A stretch of DNA of 27,352 bases from Candidatus Iainarchaeum andersonii SCGC AAA011-E11 (GCA_000402355.1 AQRS01000023.1:1-27352), one strand, 5' to 3'; counted from the first letter of the stretch, positions 14,316 to 21,152 are shown. The notes: a model not told the origin generated them from the letters alone. Program-made: numbers and translations.

Positions 14316-14897
14316 ATGAAGTACACTATTGTAAACATCGTGGCTTCCGCCAACTTGAACGCCACAATCGACTTATACAATTTGGCCATAACAATTCCAA
14401 ACGTTGAGTACGAGCCGGAACAATTCCCCGGCGCGATTCTGAAGCTCAAGGAGCCAAAGGTTTCAATGCTCCTGTTCAAGAACGGGAAAGTAATCTGCTC
14501 GGGCGCGAACTCGGAGGCCCAAATACCATTGGCAATTTACAAGGCCTCGAAAATGATTCACGAAATCCAGAAGAACGTGAAGGTGCAGAAGAACGCGGAA
14601 TACACGGTAGTCAATCTGGTCACAACCGCGAACCTCAAAATGACTTTGGATTTGTTCAAGACAGCAATGGAATCAGACAACGTTGAATACGAGCCTGAAC
14701 AGTTCCCGGGCGCGATTTTAAGGATACACGACCCGAAACTTACATTGCTTTTGTTCAAGAACGGAAAGCTGATTTGCGCCGGGGCAAAGAACGAGACACT
14801 GCTCAAGAAGGGCCTAAAGAAGGCTGCAGAAATGATCCGCGCAATAAACAGCCCGGAAAAAAGCGCGAAGAAAGCGGTAAAGTCGAAGGCGAAGTAA
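14316..14897 (+). CDS. tbp: TATA-box binding protein
   Basis: General transcription factor that binds and bends TATA promoters. Two direct TBP repeats are obvious (about residues 1-90 and 95-182). Each has a VN(I/L)V start, the NVEYEPEQFPGAIL motif and an LLFKNGK(V/L)IC(S/A)GA strand. The 193 residues include an unusual basic Lys/Ala tail (SPEKSAKKAVKSKAK), where many archaeal TBPs end acidic. It is preceded by several TATA-like sequences. The 5S gene follows, separated by a small hairpin array. Confidence 0.97.
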   Translation: MKYTIVNIVASANLNATIDLYNLAITIPNVEYEPEQFPGAILKLKEPKVSMLLFKNGKVICSGANSEAQIPLAIYKASKMIHEIQKNVKVQKNAEYTVVNLVTTANLKMTLDLFKTAMESDNVEYEPEQFPGAILRIHDPKLTLLLFKNGKLICAGAKNETLLKKGLKKAAEMIRAINSPEKSAKKAVKSKAK

Positions 14898-14916
14898 TAG
14901 TAATGCGAAGCAACTT

Positions 14917-14961
14917 GTCCTGCGAAGCAGGGCAACTCGTACCCAACAGCCGAAACTGTTG
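14917..14961. repeat. Two-hairpin array after tbp
   Basis: Hairpin 1 has arms CCTGC and GCAGG (14919-14923, 14927-14931) around GAA. Hairpin 2 has arms CAACAG and CTGTTG (14944-14949, 14956-14961) around CCGAAA. The 21 bases 14941-14961 are identical to 20080-20100. It begins 20 bases after the tbp stop and ends 9 bases before the 5S TATA box. It looks like a shortened copy of the array at 20007-20100. Confidence 0.75.
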
Positions 14962-14970
14962 AAAGTAAGG

Positions 14971-14978
14971 TTTTTAAA
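14971..14978 (+). promoter_or_regulatory. TATA box of the 5S rRNA gene
   Basis: tttttaaa is centred about 27 bases upstream of the 5S start. Confidence 0.6.
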
Positions 14979-15000
14979 CCATGCAATATGCAATTGGTAT

Positions 15001-15120
15001 TGATTAGCGGTCATAGCGGCGGGGAAACACCTGGTCTCATTCCGAACCCAGAAGTTAAGCCCGTTAGCGATTTGGTTTGCACTATTCACTGAATGGAGCT
15101 GCCAGGACGCTGCTAATCAC
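15001..15120 (+). rRNA. rrf: 5S ribosomal RNA
   Basis: Recognised from the conserved loop ccgaacccagaagttaagcc (about 15038-15057) and the start tagcggtcatagcggcgggg. The ends pair: gattagc near 15002 with gctaatc near 15113-15119, closing helix I. At ~119 bases it is a normal size. It stands alone, away from 16S and 23S, with its own TATA box and a T-rich stretch after it. End positions are accurate to a few bases. Confidence 0.93.
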
Positions 15121-15201
15121 CTTTTACTGTCCTAGCGCCAGCAATCTTTGAGCTTTTGGCACTTTTCTAATGTTTTATGATGGGCAGTTTTCAGAATGTA
15201 A

Positions 15202-15515
15202 AATTTTTCCAATTTTTATAGGTCAACATTCACTTACTTTGCATTAAGCTGGACAATGAACGCCGCACTCATTACCGGAATCGCACTATCAACCACTTCA
15301 CTCATGGTCGTCTATTCAGCCCTTGTTGAAACTGGCCTGACAAAAACAGCCGAGCGTGCGGGATTGTGAAGGAATGTTTCTTGCAGACCCGATAACAGAC
15401 GCAATTTCATCGGTCAATACACCCCTATTGACACTTATTGCAACACTGCTTGACAACGAAATTTTTTATGGGGGCGCCCAGTTTTACAATTGTCTTTACA
15501 ATGGAAAAAAGTTTC
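15202..15515 (+). pseudogene. Fragment of a cation:proton antiporter
   Basis: Reading from 15202, the peptide RSTFTYFALSWTMNAALITG and the adjoining IALSTTSLMVVYSALVETGL is closely like the conserved core of Na+/H+ (Kef/Nap-type) antiporters. The frame stops at 15364-15366 (AERAGL then TGA). A +1 shift near there continues as FLADPITDAISSVNTPLL, which loosely resembles the next helix, and similarity is then lost. Both ends of the protein are missing (a full gene would be about 1.2 kb), so this is a broken internal piece with at least one frameshift. It points toward, and abuts, the FtsX fragment on the other strand. Confidence 0.6.
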
Positions 15516-15684
15516 ACTCATACCGCAGTGCCTCTATCGGCCGCAGCTTTGAAGCGCTCCTAGCAGGTATAAGGCCTGCTACAACTCCAATTACTGTTGA
15601 GAGCAGCACTGCAATGATGAGAAGCTCTGGCGTTACAAGTGTTGTGAATCCCCCGCCTCCTGTTGCCCCGCCAATGCTTATTCC
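15514..15684 (-). pseudogene. C-terminal fragment of an FtsX-like permease
   Basis: Encodes GISIGGATGGGGFTTLVTPE followed by a membrane segment and the family ending GLIPARSASKLRPIEALRYE then stop: the last transmembrane helix and tail of a MacB/FtsX ABC-transporter permease. No start and no N-terminal ~330 residues are present. Its first 95 bases (15590-15684) are identical, inverted, to 27258-27352. The fragment begins exactly at the repeat boundary, next to a 7-bp inverted repeat (TGCCCGA at 15685-15691, TCGGGCA at 15704-15710). Confidence 0.75.
15590..15684 (-). repeat. 95-base inverted repeat, left copy
   Basis: Exact reverse complement of 27258-27352, checked base by base. Both copies code for the same FtsX C-terminal segment in the same frame. 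The right copy is cut by the window end, so 95 bases is a minimum length. Confidence 0.95.
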
Positions 15685-15836
15685 TGCCCGAGTTTTTTTC
15701 CGTTCGGGCACCCTTCAAGCGTGACAACATCACATGTGTGGCCCAGCCTTATGAGTTCCTCGCACTGGAGCCTGACAGCCGACTCCAGGCCGCCGGTGCA
15801 GGGGTAAAAGCTGTTCACTGCATGCAGAATCCTCAT
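15678..15836 (-). pseudogene. Truncated GT4-type glycosyltransferase (N-terminus only)
   Basis: MRILHAVNSFYPCTGGLESA is the standard start of a GT4 (GT-B fold) glycosyltransferase, including the Gly-rich acceptor loop, and continues QCEELIRLGHTCDVVTLEG. Similarity stops after about 46 residues of an expected ~370, and the frame closes within the FtsX repeat boundary. The ATG overlaps the stop of the upstream GT2 gene as ATGA (15833-15836), so a full-length enzyme once followed in the same operon. It is broken by the same junction that brought in the FtsX tail. Confidence 0.75.
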
Positions 15837-16832
15837 TTGGACACCTTGTGCCTGATGAAACCCGCAAAAAGCCCGAGCATGAAAGCTAACGTTCTGACCT
15901 GAATCATGAAAAGGGAAAAAATCGCCGCCCATGGGTCATGCCTTGTGCGGACAGCGGACAATAATGTATAAATCGTCGCCAACAGAACCAAAACCGCGTT
16001 TCCAAAAAGAATTGTCGAGGCGAGCAAATCAAACCCGTAAAAATAAAGCGTCGGCATCAGGAACAGCAGGGCAACTCCAGTATAGCCTGCGAGTATCTGC
16101 ACTTTTATCCCAATAGGCGTGTAAGAATCCTTTGCAATCTTGTCCCTGTGCTTGTCATACAGCAAAATCCTGTAAAATGCGCGGTAAAACTTTGTCCTGA
16201 AATACTTCCACACAGAATCAGGGTGGACATGGTAAACAACTGCCTTTGGGTTGAAAACAAGTTTTTTTCCCGCCTTGTGCATTTTATAACTAAGCTCCGG
16301 ATCCTCGCCGGAAGCCTTTGGGAAGCTTTCATCAAAACCTTTCACCTCAAAAAAAATCCTTTTTCCTGTAAGCGGCCGAATAACTCCCTATCCAGTCGAG
16401 GTTGGAGGCGTTTTTTTTCATGAGACCATACCTTTCCTCTATTTCCGCCTGCGCAAACCTCGCTGTCAAGGAAGTCTGCCTTGTTTTATATGCCCCCTGA
16501 ACCCCTATAACCTCTTTGTCCTTGAACGGGGCAAGCATTTCCTCCAACCAGTTTTTTTCGGGAGTGCAGTCGGCGTCAGTGAAAACAAGTATGCCGCCTT
16601 CCGCTTTTCGCGCCCCGAAGTTGCGTGCCTTTGCAGGCCCCGAATTTTTCTGTGAAAAAACTTTTGCGCCGGCTTTTTCCGCAAGCGCCGCGGTGTCATC
16701 TTTAGAGCCGTCATCAACCACGATTATTTCGTAACTTCCATCGAAATTCTGCTGTTTAAGCGACTTCACGCACCTTGTGATGCTGTTTTTGCTATTGTAA
16801 GCCGGAACAATAATGCTGGCCGTGGGGTCCAC
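15833..16832 (-). CDS. GT2 glycosyltransferase with membrane tail, split by a T8 frameshift
   Basis: The N-terminal piece (16832-16347) has the GT2 fold: TASIIVPAYNSKNSITRCVKSL, VVDDGSKDDT, and the metal motif TDADC. The frame ends at KKDFF-stop in a run of eight T (minus strand, about 16350-16357). Removing one T joins it to FFEVKGFDESFPKASGEDPEL, the expected acceptor-side motif (ED), and then to two or three C-terminal membrane segments (about residues 235-310). The intact protein would be about 332 residues and act at the inner face of the membrane. The start is GTG at 16832, one base after the methyltransferase stop. The shift may be phase variation, slippage, decay or a sequencing error. 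Confidence 0.8.
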
Positions 16833-16833
16833 T

Positions 16834-17406
16834 TCAGGTCACTTTAACCGCTTTCACAATCATCTGTTCCTGAAGGCCTTTCGGCAGCAAATGATGCAGC
16901 GCGCCCCTGAACAGGAAGCTCCACTTGTTCCTGCTCCCGTAGCAGTTCTCGCCGCTGTAAGGCCGGCAGTAAAACTCCTGCACCGCGAACCCCGCAACCC
17001 CAAGCGCGGCTTTAAGCTCGTTATAATCAAAGAGGCTTATGTGGATAGGCGTGTGGTAAGATTTGAAAAGCCTGTTTACCAAACTCTTTTTGTTCGGCGT
17101 GGTTATTATCAGCACGCCGCCGTCCTTCAGCACGCGGTTTGCCTCCTCGAGGAAAAAGTGCGGCTTTGCAACGTGCTCAATCAATTCGCCGGCGAACACC
17201 GAATCAAAAAAATTGCTCTTGAAGGGTATTTTTTCCGCGGTTGCCGCCTTGTAATGCCCAGTGTCCTTCTTGGTTTCAATGTCCACGCCATAAAGATTGT
17301 CCTTCCCGAATTTCTCAATGAACTTCTCGTGTATTCCTCCGACGCTATAGCCGACATCAAGGATTTTTCCCCTGAGGTTCCTCAGCGCAAACTCAATCCT
17401 TTCCAT
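16834..17406 (-). CDS. SAM-dependent methyltransferase of the glycan locus
   Basis: Class I methyltransferase of about 190 residues. SAM motif I is ILDVGYSVGGIHEKF, a variant of the usual GxGxG. It is followed by YGVDIETKKD, AEKIPFKSNFFDSVFAGELIEHV and RVLKDGGVLIITTPN, all typical of Methyltransf_11-type enzymes. The substrate is probably a sugar or a lipid-linked intermediate, judged only by its neighbours. The ATG at 17406 is chosen over TTG at 17430 because the TATA box at 17448-17455 puts the transcript start near 17425. Its stop is one base from the GT2 start. Confidence 0.82.
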   Translation of the reverse strand: MERIEFALRNLRGKILDVGYSVGGIHEKFIEKFGKDNLYGVDIETKKDTGHYKAATAEKIPFKSNFFDSVFAGELIEHVAKPHFFLEEANRVLKDGGVLIITTPNKKSLVNRLFKSYHTPIHISLFDYNELKAALGVAGFAVQEFYCRPYSGENCYGSRNKWSFLFRGALHHLLPKGLQEQMIVKAVKVT

Positions 17407-17447
17407 GAACAAGCCCTCTAAAACCAGCAATAATAACCCTTTACGGC

Positions 17448-17455
17448 ATTTAAAT
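17448..17455 (-). promoter_or_regulatory. TATA box of the methyltransferase-GT2 unit
   Basis: atttaaat on the minus strand. The predicted start near 17425 leaves a ~20-base leader with a short gagg before the ATG at 17406. Confidence 0.55.
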
Positions 17456-17469
17456 TATTGGTTTTGGTA

Positions 17470-17656
17470 CAACAACAGTTCCGCCCGAGATGCCTCTCGG
17501 GAGGAGGCAGACTTGTCCCGTCTACGACGGGACAGAGGCACCACGTAACTGTTTTGCCGCAGCAGATTTCTACCAACTCAAGATGCCTATTGAGAGGATA
17601 CCGACTTGCCCATCATGGCGATGGGCAGAGGCATCAAGATACTTGTTTTGCCGCAG
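17470..17656 (-). ncRNA. Tandem pair of pseudoknot-forming elements (candidate structured RNA)
   Basis: Two units about 93 bases apart, each ending in the same gttttgccgcag (plus strand). Read on the minus strand, the sense of the flanking genes, copy 2 has stem S1 GATGCCT (17635-17629) with AGGCATC (17588-17582). It also has an inserted hairpin GCCCATC/GATGGGC (17626-17608) and stem S2 CTCAA (17594-17590) with TTGAG (17581-17577). Copy 1 has S1 TGCCT/AGGCA (17540-17536, 17495-17491), hairpin GTCCCGTC/GACGGGAC (17533-17515) and S2 CCCGAG/CTCGGG (17501-17496, 17489-17484). The order S1-S2-S1'-S2' is an H-type pseudoknot. Pairing persists although the stem bases differ. It begins within the last codons of the radical SAM gene and stops before the next TATA box. 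Confidence 0.6.
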
Positions 17657-19124
17657 CGCTCTTCTTCCAGAAATTAATATCCAAAAGGTACTTTGCAAAC
17701 GTCTTTGCGCCCATTATCAGGCGCGGGGCTTCGCGCGGCTGCGTAACCATGAGCTTGAACCTGTTGAAAATGTAGCTCGGCCTCATGTAAAACTCCTTGC
17801 GTGCCCAGTCACAGCCCGCGACAAGCTCTTTTGCACTCAAATGTTCCGTGTTGAGGATTGTGTTGTGGGTTCCTTCAGGAGTGAGCCACTCATCCCACTT
17901 TTTAGTGCTCAAATAATTGTTATCCGTGGCCCACTTGAACGCCTCCGTTCCCGGGTAAACCATCAGAGGAAAAAACTGTGCGGTATCAGGCTCTAATTTC
18001 TTCGCCCACTCAACCGTTTTTTTGATTGTTTCCTTGGTTTCGCCGTGGTTGCCCATCATGAAGCACCCGTGCACAAGCAAATTCGCTTTCTTTGAGTCAA
18101 CCATGAACTGCTCGATTTTTTCCACGCGCGTTCCCTTCTTGATGTTGTTAAGAATAGTCTGGTCCGCGCTCTCAAACCCGACGCACATTAACCTGCAGTC
18201 CGCTTTCTTCATCCACTGCATTGTTTCAAGGTCAACATCAGCGCGTGCATTGCACGTCCAAGTTACCTTAAGGCCGCGGTTAATGACTTCCCTACACAAT
18301 TCAATCGTCCTTTGCTTGTCCTGCGTCAATGTGTCGTCCTCAATCATTATGTCCTTCACATAAGGAAGGTTCTTGGAAATCCACTCGAACTCATCAACCA
18401 CATTTTTAACTGACCTCGCGCGGTAAGAATGCCCCGTCAAGGTTTGCGGCCACTTGCAGAATGTGCAGCGAAACTTGCATCCCCTTCCGGTGATTATCGT
18501 GACTTCCGGATACAAAACGCTCGGGTAAAAATAATCGCGGATTTTCAAGTGGCGGTTGTAGACTTCGCTGGCAAATGGCATTGCATCCAAGCCATCTTGT
18601 TCAATCGGAGGCATGTTCGGAGTGAACTTTATTTTTCCGTCTTCGCCCCAGTAAGTTATTCCCAAGACATTTTCCAATGGCTTCTTCTTTTCAAGCGCTT
18701 CCGCCAAGTCGCGCACTATAAAGTCGTATTCCCCGCGCGCAACCGCGTCAATCTTTTTGCTCTGCCTCAATGAAAGCTCAGGCAGTGCGCCGACGTGGGT
18801 TCCGACCATCAAAGTGAATGCATTTGGGTTCAGATCCTTCAGAGTTTCAGTAACCTTGACATCATTGTTGAACGAAGCCGTTACGGAATCAACCACAATG
18901 AGCTGTGGTTTCCATTCCTTTGCAAGCTCAATAACCTCTTCCAGAGTGGTGCCGCGCGCGGGCGCATCAATCAATTTTACATCATGGCCTGCCTTTTCAA
19001 GCACTCCGGTTGCGTAACCCATCCAGATTGGGTAGTAAACGCACCCTCCCTTTGAAATTGCGGGGCTTCTCGATGTCCTCGAAAAGCGGAACAAAAACGG
19101 GGGATTAAGCATCAAAATCTTCAT
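17634..19124 (-). CDS. B12-binding-type radical SAM protein
   Basis: 496 residues with an N-terminal cobalamin-binding-like Rossmann domain (about 1-190; KILMLNPPF, then WMGYATGVLEKAGHDVKLIDA and VVDSVTASFNNDV) and a radical SAM barrel. The cluster motif is C216-X3-C220-X2-C223 (GRGCKFRCTFCKW). Family members methylate unactivated carbons or rearrange lipids, sugars and cofactors; the usual B12-binding DxHxxG signature is not obvious, as in many of this class. The substrate is unknown; glycan or membrane-lipid modification is suggested by the locus. The ATG at 19124 follows the TATA box at 19158-19167 by a short leader. The longer frame to 19175 would start upstream of that promoter. Confidence 0.87.
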   Translation of the reverse strand: MKILMLNPPFLFRFSRTSRSPAISKGGCVYYPIWMGYATGVLEKAGHDVKLIDAPARGTTLEEVIELAKEWKPQLIVVDSVTASFNNDVKVTETLKDLNPNAFTLMVGTHVGALPELSLRQSKKIDAVARGEYDFIVRDLAEALEKKKPLENVLGITYWGEDGKIKFTPNMPPIEQDGLDAMPFASEVYNRHLKIRDYFYPSVLYPEVTIITGRGCKFRCTFCKWPQTLTGHSYRARSVKNVVDEFEWISKNLPYVKDIMIEDDTLTQDKQRTIELCREVINRGLKVTWTCNARADVDLETMQWMKKADCRLMCVGFESADQTILNNIKKGTRVEKIEQFMVDSKKANLLVHGCFMMGNHGETKETIKKTVEWAKKLEPDTAQFFPLMVYPGTEAFKWATDNNYLSTKKWDEWLTPEGTHNTILNTEHLSAKELVAGCDWARKEFYMRPSYIFNRFKLMVTQPREAPRLIMGAKTFAKYLLDINFWKKSAAAKQVS

Positions 19125-19157
19125 TTTTTCACCATAAATACCAATACACTTTGGGCC

Positions 19158-19167
19158 TTTATATAAA
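19158..19167 (-). promoter_or_regulatory. TATA box of the radical SAM gene
   Basis: tttatataaa on the minus strand, predicting a start near 19136 and a leader of about 12 bases with ggtgaa before the ATG. Confidence 0.6.
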
Positions 19168-19216
19168 CTTATCAATTGTTAATTCGCGATTAAATAGCGT
19201 TTTTGGTACAATTGTG

Positions 19217-19945
19217 CTACTGCTTCTTTTCGCCAACAATCCTGTTCACGCGGAGCAATTCATCAAAAGAGCCGGCGTCAAGCCACTGCTTCTTCAGTTT
19301 GCTCGCCTTCAGGGAATTTTGTTTTATGTAGAAGTTATGGATATCTGCAATCTCAAGCTCTCCCCTTTGTGAAGGTTTCAAATTTTTAATCACCTTGAAA
19401 ACGTCAGGTGTGTACATGTAAACTCCCACAACAACCCAATTCGTCGGCGGGTTCTTCGGCTTTTCAATTACCTGCGTGACCTTCTCGCCCTCGAGCACCG
19501 CGACCCCCGCTTTCTGCGCTTCCTCTCTTGTAGTCTCGTAAATCAGCACGCGTGACTTCTCATTGCCTTTCTCGAATTCCTGCACAAAGGGCTTTATGTC
19601 ATCAAACAAAATGTTGTCGCCATTGATTGAAACGAATTTATCAGAGCCGACAAAATCCTCCGCGAGGCCGATTGCCTGCGGGATTCCGCCCGCTTCATCC
19701 TGCACGCGGTAAGTGAACTTAACTCCGAAATCTTTTCCTGAGCCGAGCAGATTGAATATTGCGCCCGCATGGTGCGTTCCTGTGACAACCAAAATATCCT
19801 TTATTCCGGCGCGCTTCAAAGTTTCAATCGGATAATAAATCATCGGCTTGTCATAAACCGGAAGCAAATGTTTGTTCATTGATCGAGTTAACGGAAGCAA
19901 ACGACTTCCATTTCCTCCTGCAAGTACCACTCCGCGAATTGTCAT
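19217..19945 (-). CDS. rmlA: Glucose-1-phosphate thymidylyltransferase (RmlA/RfbA)
   Basis: Makes dTDP-glucose from dTTP and glucose 1-phosphate. The nucleotidyltransferase signature GVVLAGGNGSRLLPLTRSMNKHLLPV, the VSINGDNI metal motif, VIEKPKNPPTNWVVVGVY and SQRGELEIADI are all clear; 242 residues is the short archaeal form. The ATG at 19945 is preceded by a strong AAGGAGGAA (19954-19962 region) and overlaps, as ATGA, the stop of a leftover rmlB-like tail. It pairs with rmlB just upstream. RmlC and RmlD are not in the window, so the end sugar (rhamnose or another 6-deoxy sugar) is unknown. Confidence 0.93.
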   Translation of the reverse strand: MTIRGVVLAGGNGSRLLPLTRSMNKHLLPVYDKPMIYYPIETLKRAGIKDILVVTGTHHAGAIFNLLGSGKDFGVKFTYRVQDEAGGIPQAIGLAEDFVGSDKFVSINGDNILFDDIKPFVQEFEKGNEKSRVLIYETTREEAQKAGVAVLEGEKVTQVIEKPKNPPTNWVVVGVYMYTPDVFKVIKNLKPSQRGELEIADIHNFYIKQNSLKASKLKKQWLDAGSFDELLRVNRIVGEKKQ

Positions 19946-19995
19946 TTTTTTGTTCCTCCTTGTTTCTGTTTGAGCGGCTTCCACCACTCGCGCAT
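19942..19995 (-). pseudogene. Leftover 3' end of a second rmlB-like gene
   Basis: Encodes MREWWKPLKQKQGGTKK then stop, nearly repeating the end of the intact RmlB (NEKWWKPLKEKKK). The core GGCTTCCACCACT is identical in both places (about 19975-19987 and 20139-20151). Its stop overlaps the rmlA start, the arrangement expected of an original rmlB-rmlA pair. The hairpin array at 20007-20100 lies between the two tails. It may be a partial duplication or the scar of replacement of an older rmlB. Confidence 0.55.
19954..19963 (-). promoter_or_regulatory. Strong ribosome binding site of rmlA
   Basis: AAGGAGGAAC on the minus strand, about 9 bases before the rmlA ATG. This is one of the few perfect Shine-Dalgarno sequences in a window dominated by leaderless or overlap-coupled starts, and it supports the start at 19945. 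Confidence 0.6.
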
Positions 19996-20006
19996 TTCGA
20001 CGCGCG

Positions 20007-20100
20007 CTACCGATAGCCCCTGCTTCGCAGGGCCTTGGTCCCGCAAAGCGGGACACTGCCTACCGAAGGTAGTCCTCGCACCCAACAGCCGAAACTGTTG
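20007..20100. repeat. Four-hairpin array between rmlB and rmlA
   Basis: Four hairpins in a row. First: CCCTGC/GCAGGG around TTC (20018-20032). Second: GTCCCGC/GCGGGAC around AAA (20038-20054). Third: CTACC/GGTAG around GAA (20060-20072). Fourth: CAACAG/CTGTTG around CCGAAA (20083-20100). Three are perfect palindromes with three-base loops. The last 21 bases match 14941-14961 exactly, and the beginning (CTACCGATAGCCCC) resembles the start of the array at 11709 (CTATCGAGCCCC). The array starts 17 bases from the rmlB stop. Confidence 0.8.
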
Positions 20101-20117
20101 GCTCACTTCGTTCGCAA

Positions 20118-21083
20118 TCATTTTTTCTTCTCCTTCAATGGCTTCCACCACTTCTCGTTCTTTTTGTACCAGTCAATTGTTTCCTTCAAGCCCGTTTCGA
20201 AATTTTTTTTCGGGGCCCAACCGAGCTTTCCGAGTTTGGAACTATCAAGAGAATACCTTATGTCATGCCCCTTGCGGTCAGCAACGCGCTCAATTGATTC
20301 CCCGCCTTTCCCCATGAGCTTCAATATTTTTTTTGTCAAATCAATGTTAGTGACTTCGTTCCCGCCGCCGATATTATAGATTTCCCCTTTCTTGCCCTTC
20401 TCCGCAACCCTCAAAATTCCTCTGCAATTGTCATCAACGTGGAGCCAGTCCCTGATATTAGTGCCTGTGCCGTACAATGGAACTTTTTTTCCCTCAAGAA
20501 TGTTCGTGACAAAAAGCGGAATCACCTTCTCCGGATATTGATAAGGCCCGTAATTGTTCGAGCTGCGCGTAACAACAACATTCATTCCATAAGTGTTTGC
20601 ATAGCTTAGCGCAAGCAAGTCAGAAGCGGCTTTTGTTGCCGAGTATGGGTTTCGCGGCTCTAGCCTGTCCTTTTCAGTGCTCGCGCCTTTTTCAACCGAG
20701 CCATAAACCTCATCGGTCCCGATTTGGCAGAATCTTTCAACATTATTTTTCCTGGCGCAATCAAGCATTACTTTTGTTCCGGAAACGTTTGTTCGGATGA
20801 ATGGTTCTGAATCATTAATCGAATTATCAACATGGCTCTCTGCCGCAAAACTAATGACCGTGTCAACCCCTTTCATTGCCTTATCCGCATCTGGTTTGTT
20901 TGCAATATCCCCTTTGATGAAAGTGTATCTTTTGTTATCCTCTACATCTTTTAGATTTTCCAAATTCCCGGCGTATGTGAGCAAATCGAGGTTTACGACT
21001 TCCATGTCAGTTTGCGCAAGGAGCATCCTCACGAAATTGCTTCCGATGAAGCCGCATCCGCCTGTTACAAGAATTTTTTGCAT
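20118..21083 (-). CDS. rmlB: dTDP-glucose 4,6-dehydratase (RmlB)
   Basis: Converts dTDP-glucose to dTDP-4-keto-6-deoxyglucose. Extended SDR: NAD motif VTGGCGFIGSNFVR, FAAESHVDNSI, catalytic IGTDEVYGS and the YSATKAASDLL Tyr-Lys pair, then SSNNYGPYQYPEKVIPLF and RDWLHVDDNC. The 321-residue length is normal. The ATG at 21083 lies about 30 bases from the TATA-like tttatttagt at 21111-21120. It is upstream of rmlA on the same strand with the hairpin array between them. Supplies the sugar nucleotide for the surrounding glycosyltransferases. Confidence 0.95.
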   Translation of the reverse strand: MQKILVTGGCGFIGSNFVRMLLAQTDMEVVNLDLLTYAGNLENLKDVEDNKRYTFIKGDIANKPDADKAMKGVDTVISFAAESHVDNSINDSEPFIRTNVSGTKVMLDCARKNNVERFCQIGTDEVYGSVEKGASTEKDRLEPRNPYSATKAASDLLALSYANTYGMNVVVTRSSNNYGPYQYPEKVIPLFVTNILEGKKVPLYGTGTNIRDWLHVDDNCRGILRVAEKGKKGEIYNIGGGNEVTNIDLTKKILKLMGKGGESIERVADRKGHDIRYSLDSSKLGKLGWAPKKNFETGLKETIDWYKKNEKWWKPLKEKKK

Positions 21084-21110
21084 GAAATCACGTAAATATG
21101 CATATTGAAA

Positions 21111-21120
21111 ACTAAATAAA
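21111..21120 (-). promoter_or_regulatory. TATA-like box of rmlB
   Basis: tttatttagt on the minus strand, about 30 bases before the rmlB ATG; fits a leaderless or nearly leaderless start. Confidence 0.45.
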
Positions 21121-21152
21121 TGCTTTTGGGTTCAAAGCGCGTTGGAAATCCA

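Noticed and set aside
15121..15201. Extra RNA gene after 5S
   Set aside because: The stretch is T-rich and unstructured by eye, with no tRNA-like or conserved sequence; it looks like a termination region.
15356..15724. 122-codon plus-strand frame over the broken-gene patch
   Set aside because: Only its start fits antiporter similarity; the rest is antisense to the FtsX tail, so it is not one gene.
17470..17656. Reading the tandem 93-base units as a CRISPR array
   Set aside because: Only two units, the repeated parts are diverged and internally paired, there is no constant repeat with unique spacers, and no cas gene is nearby.
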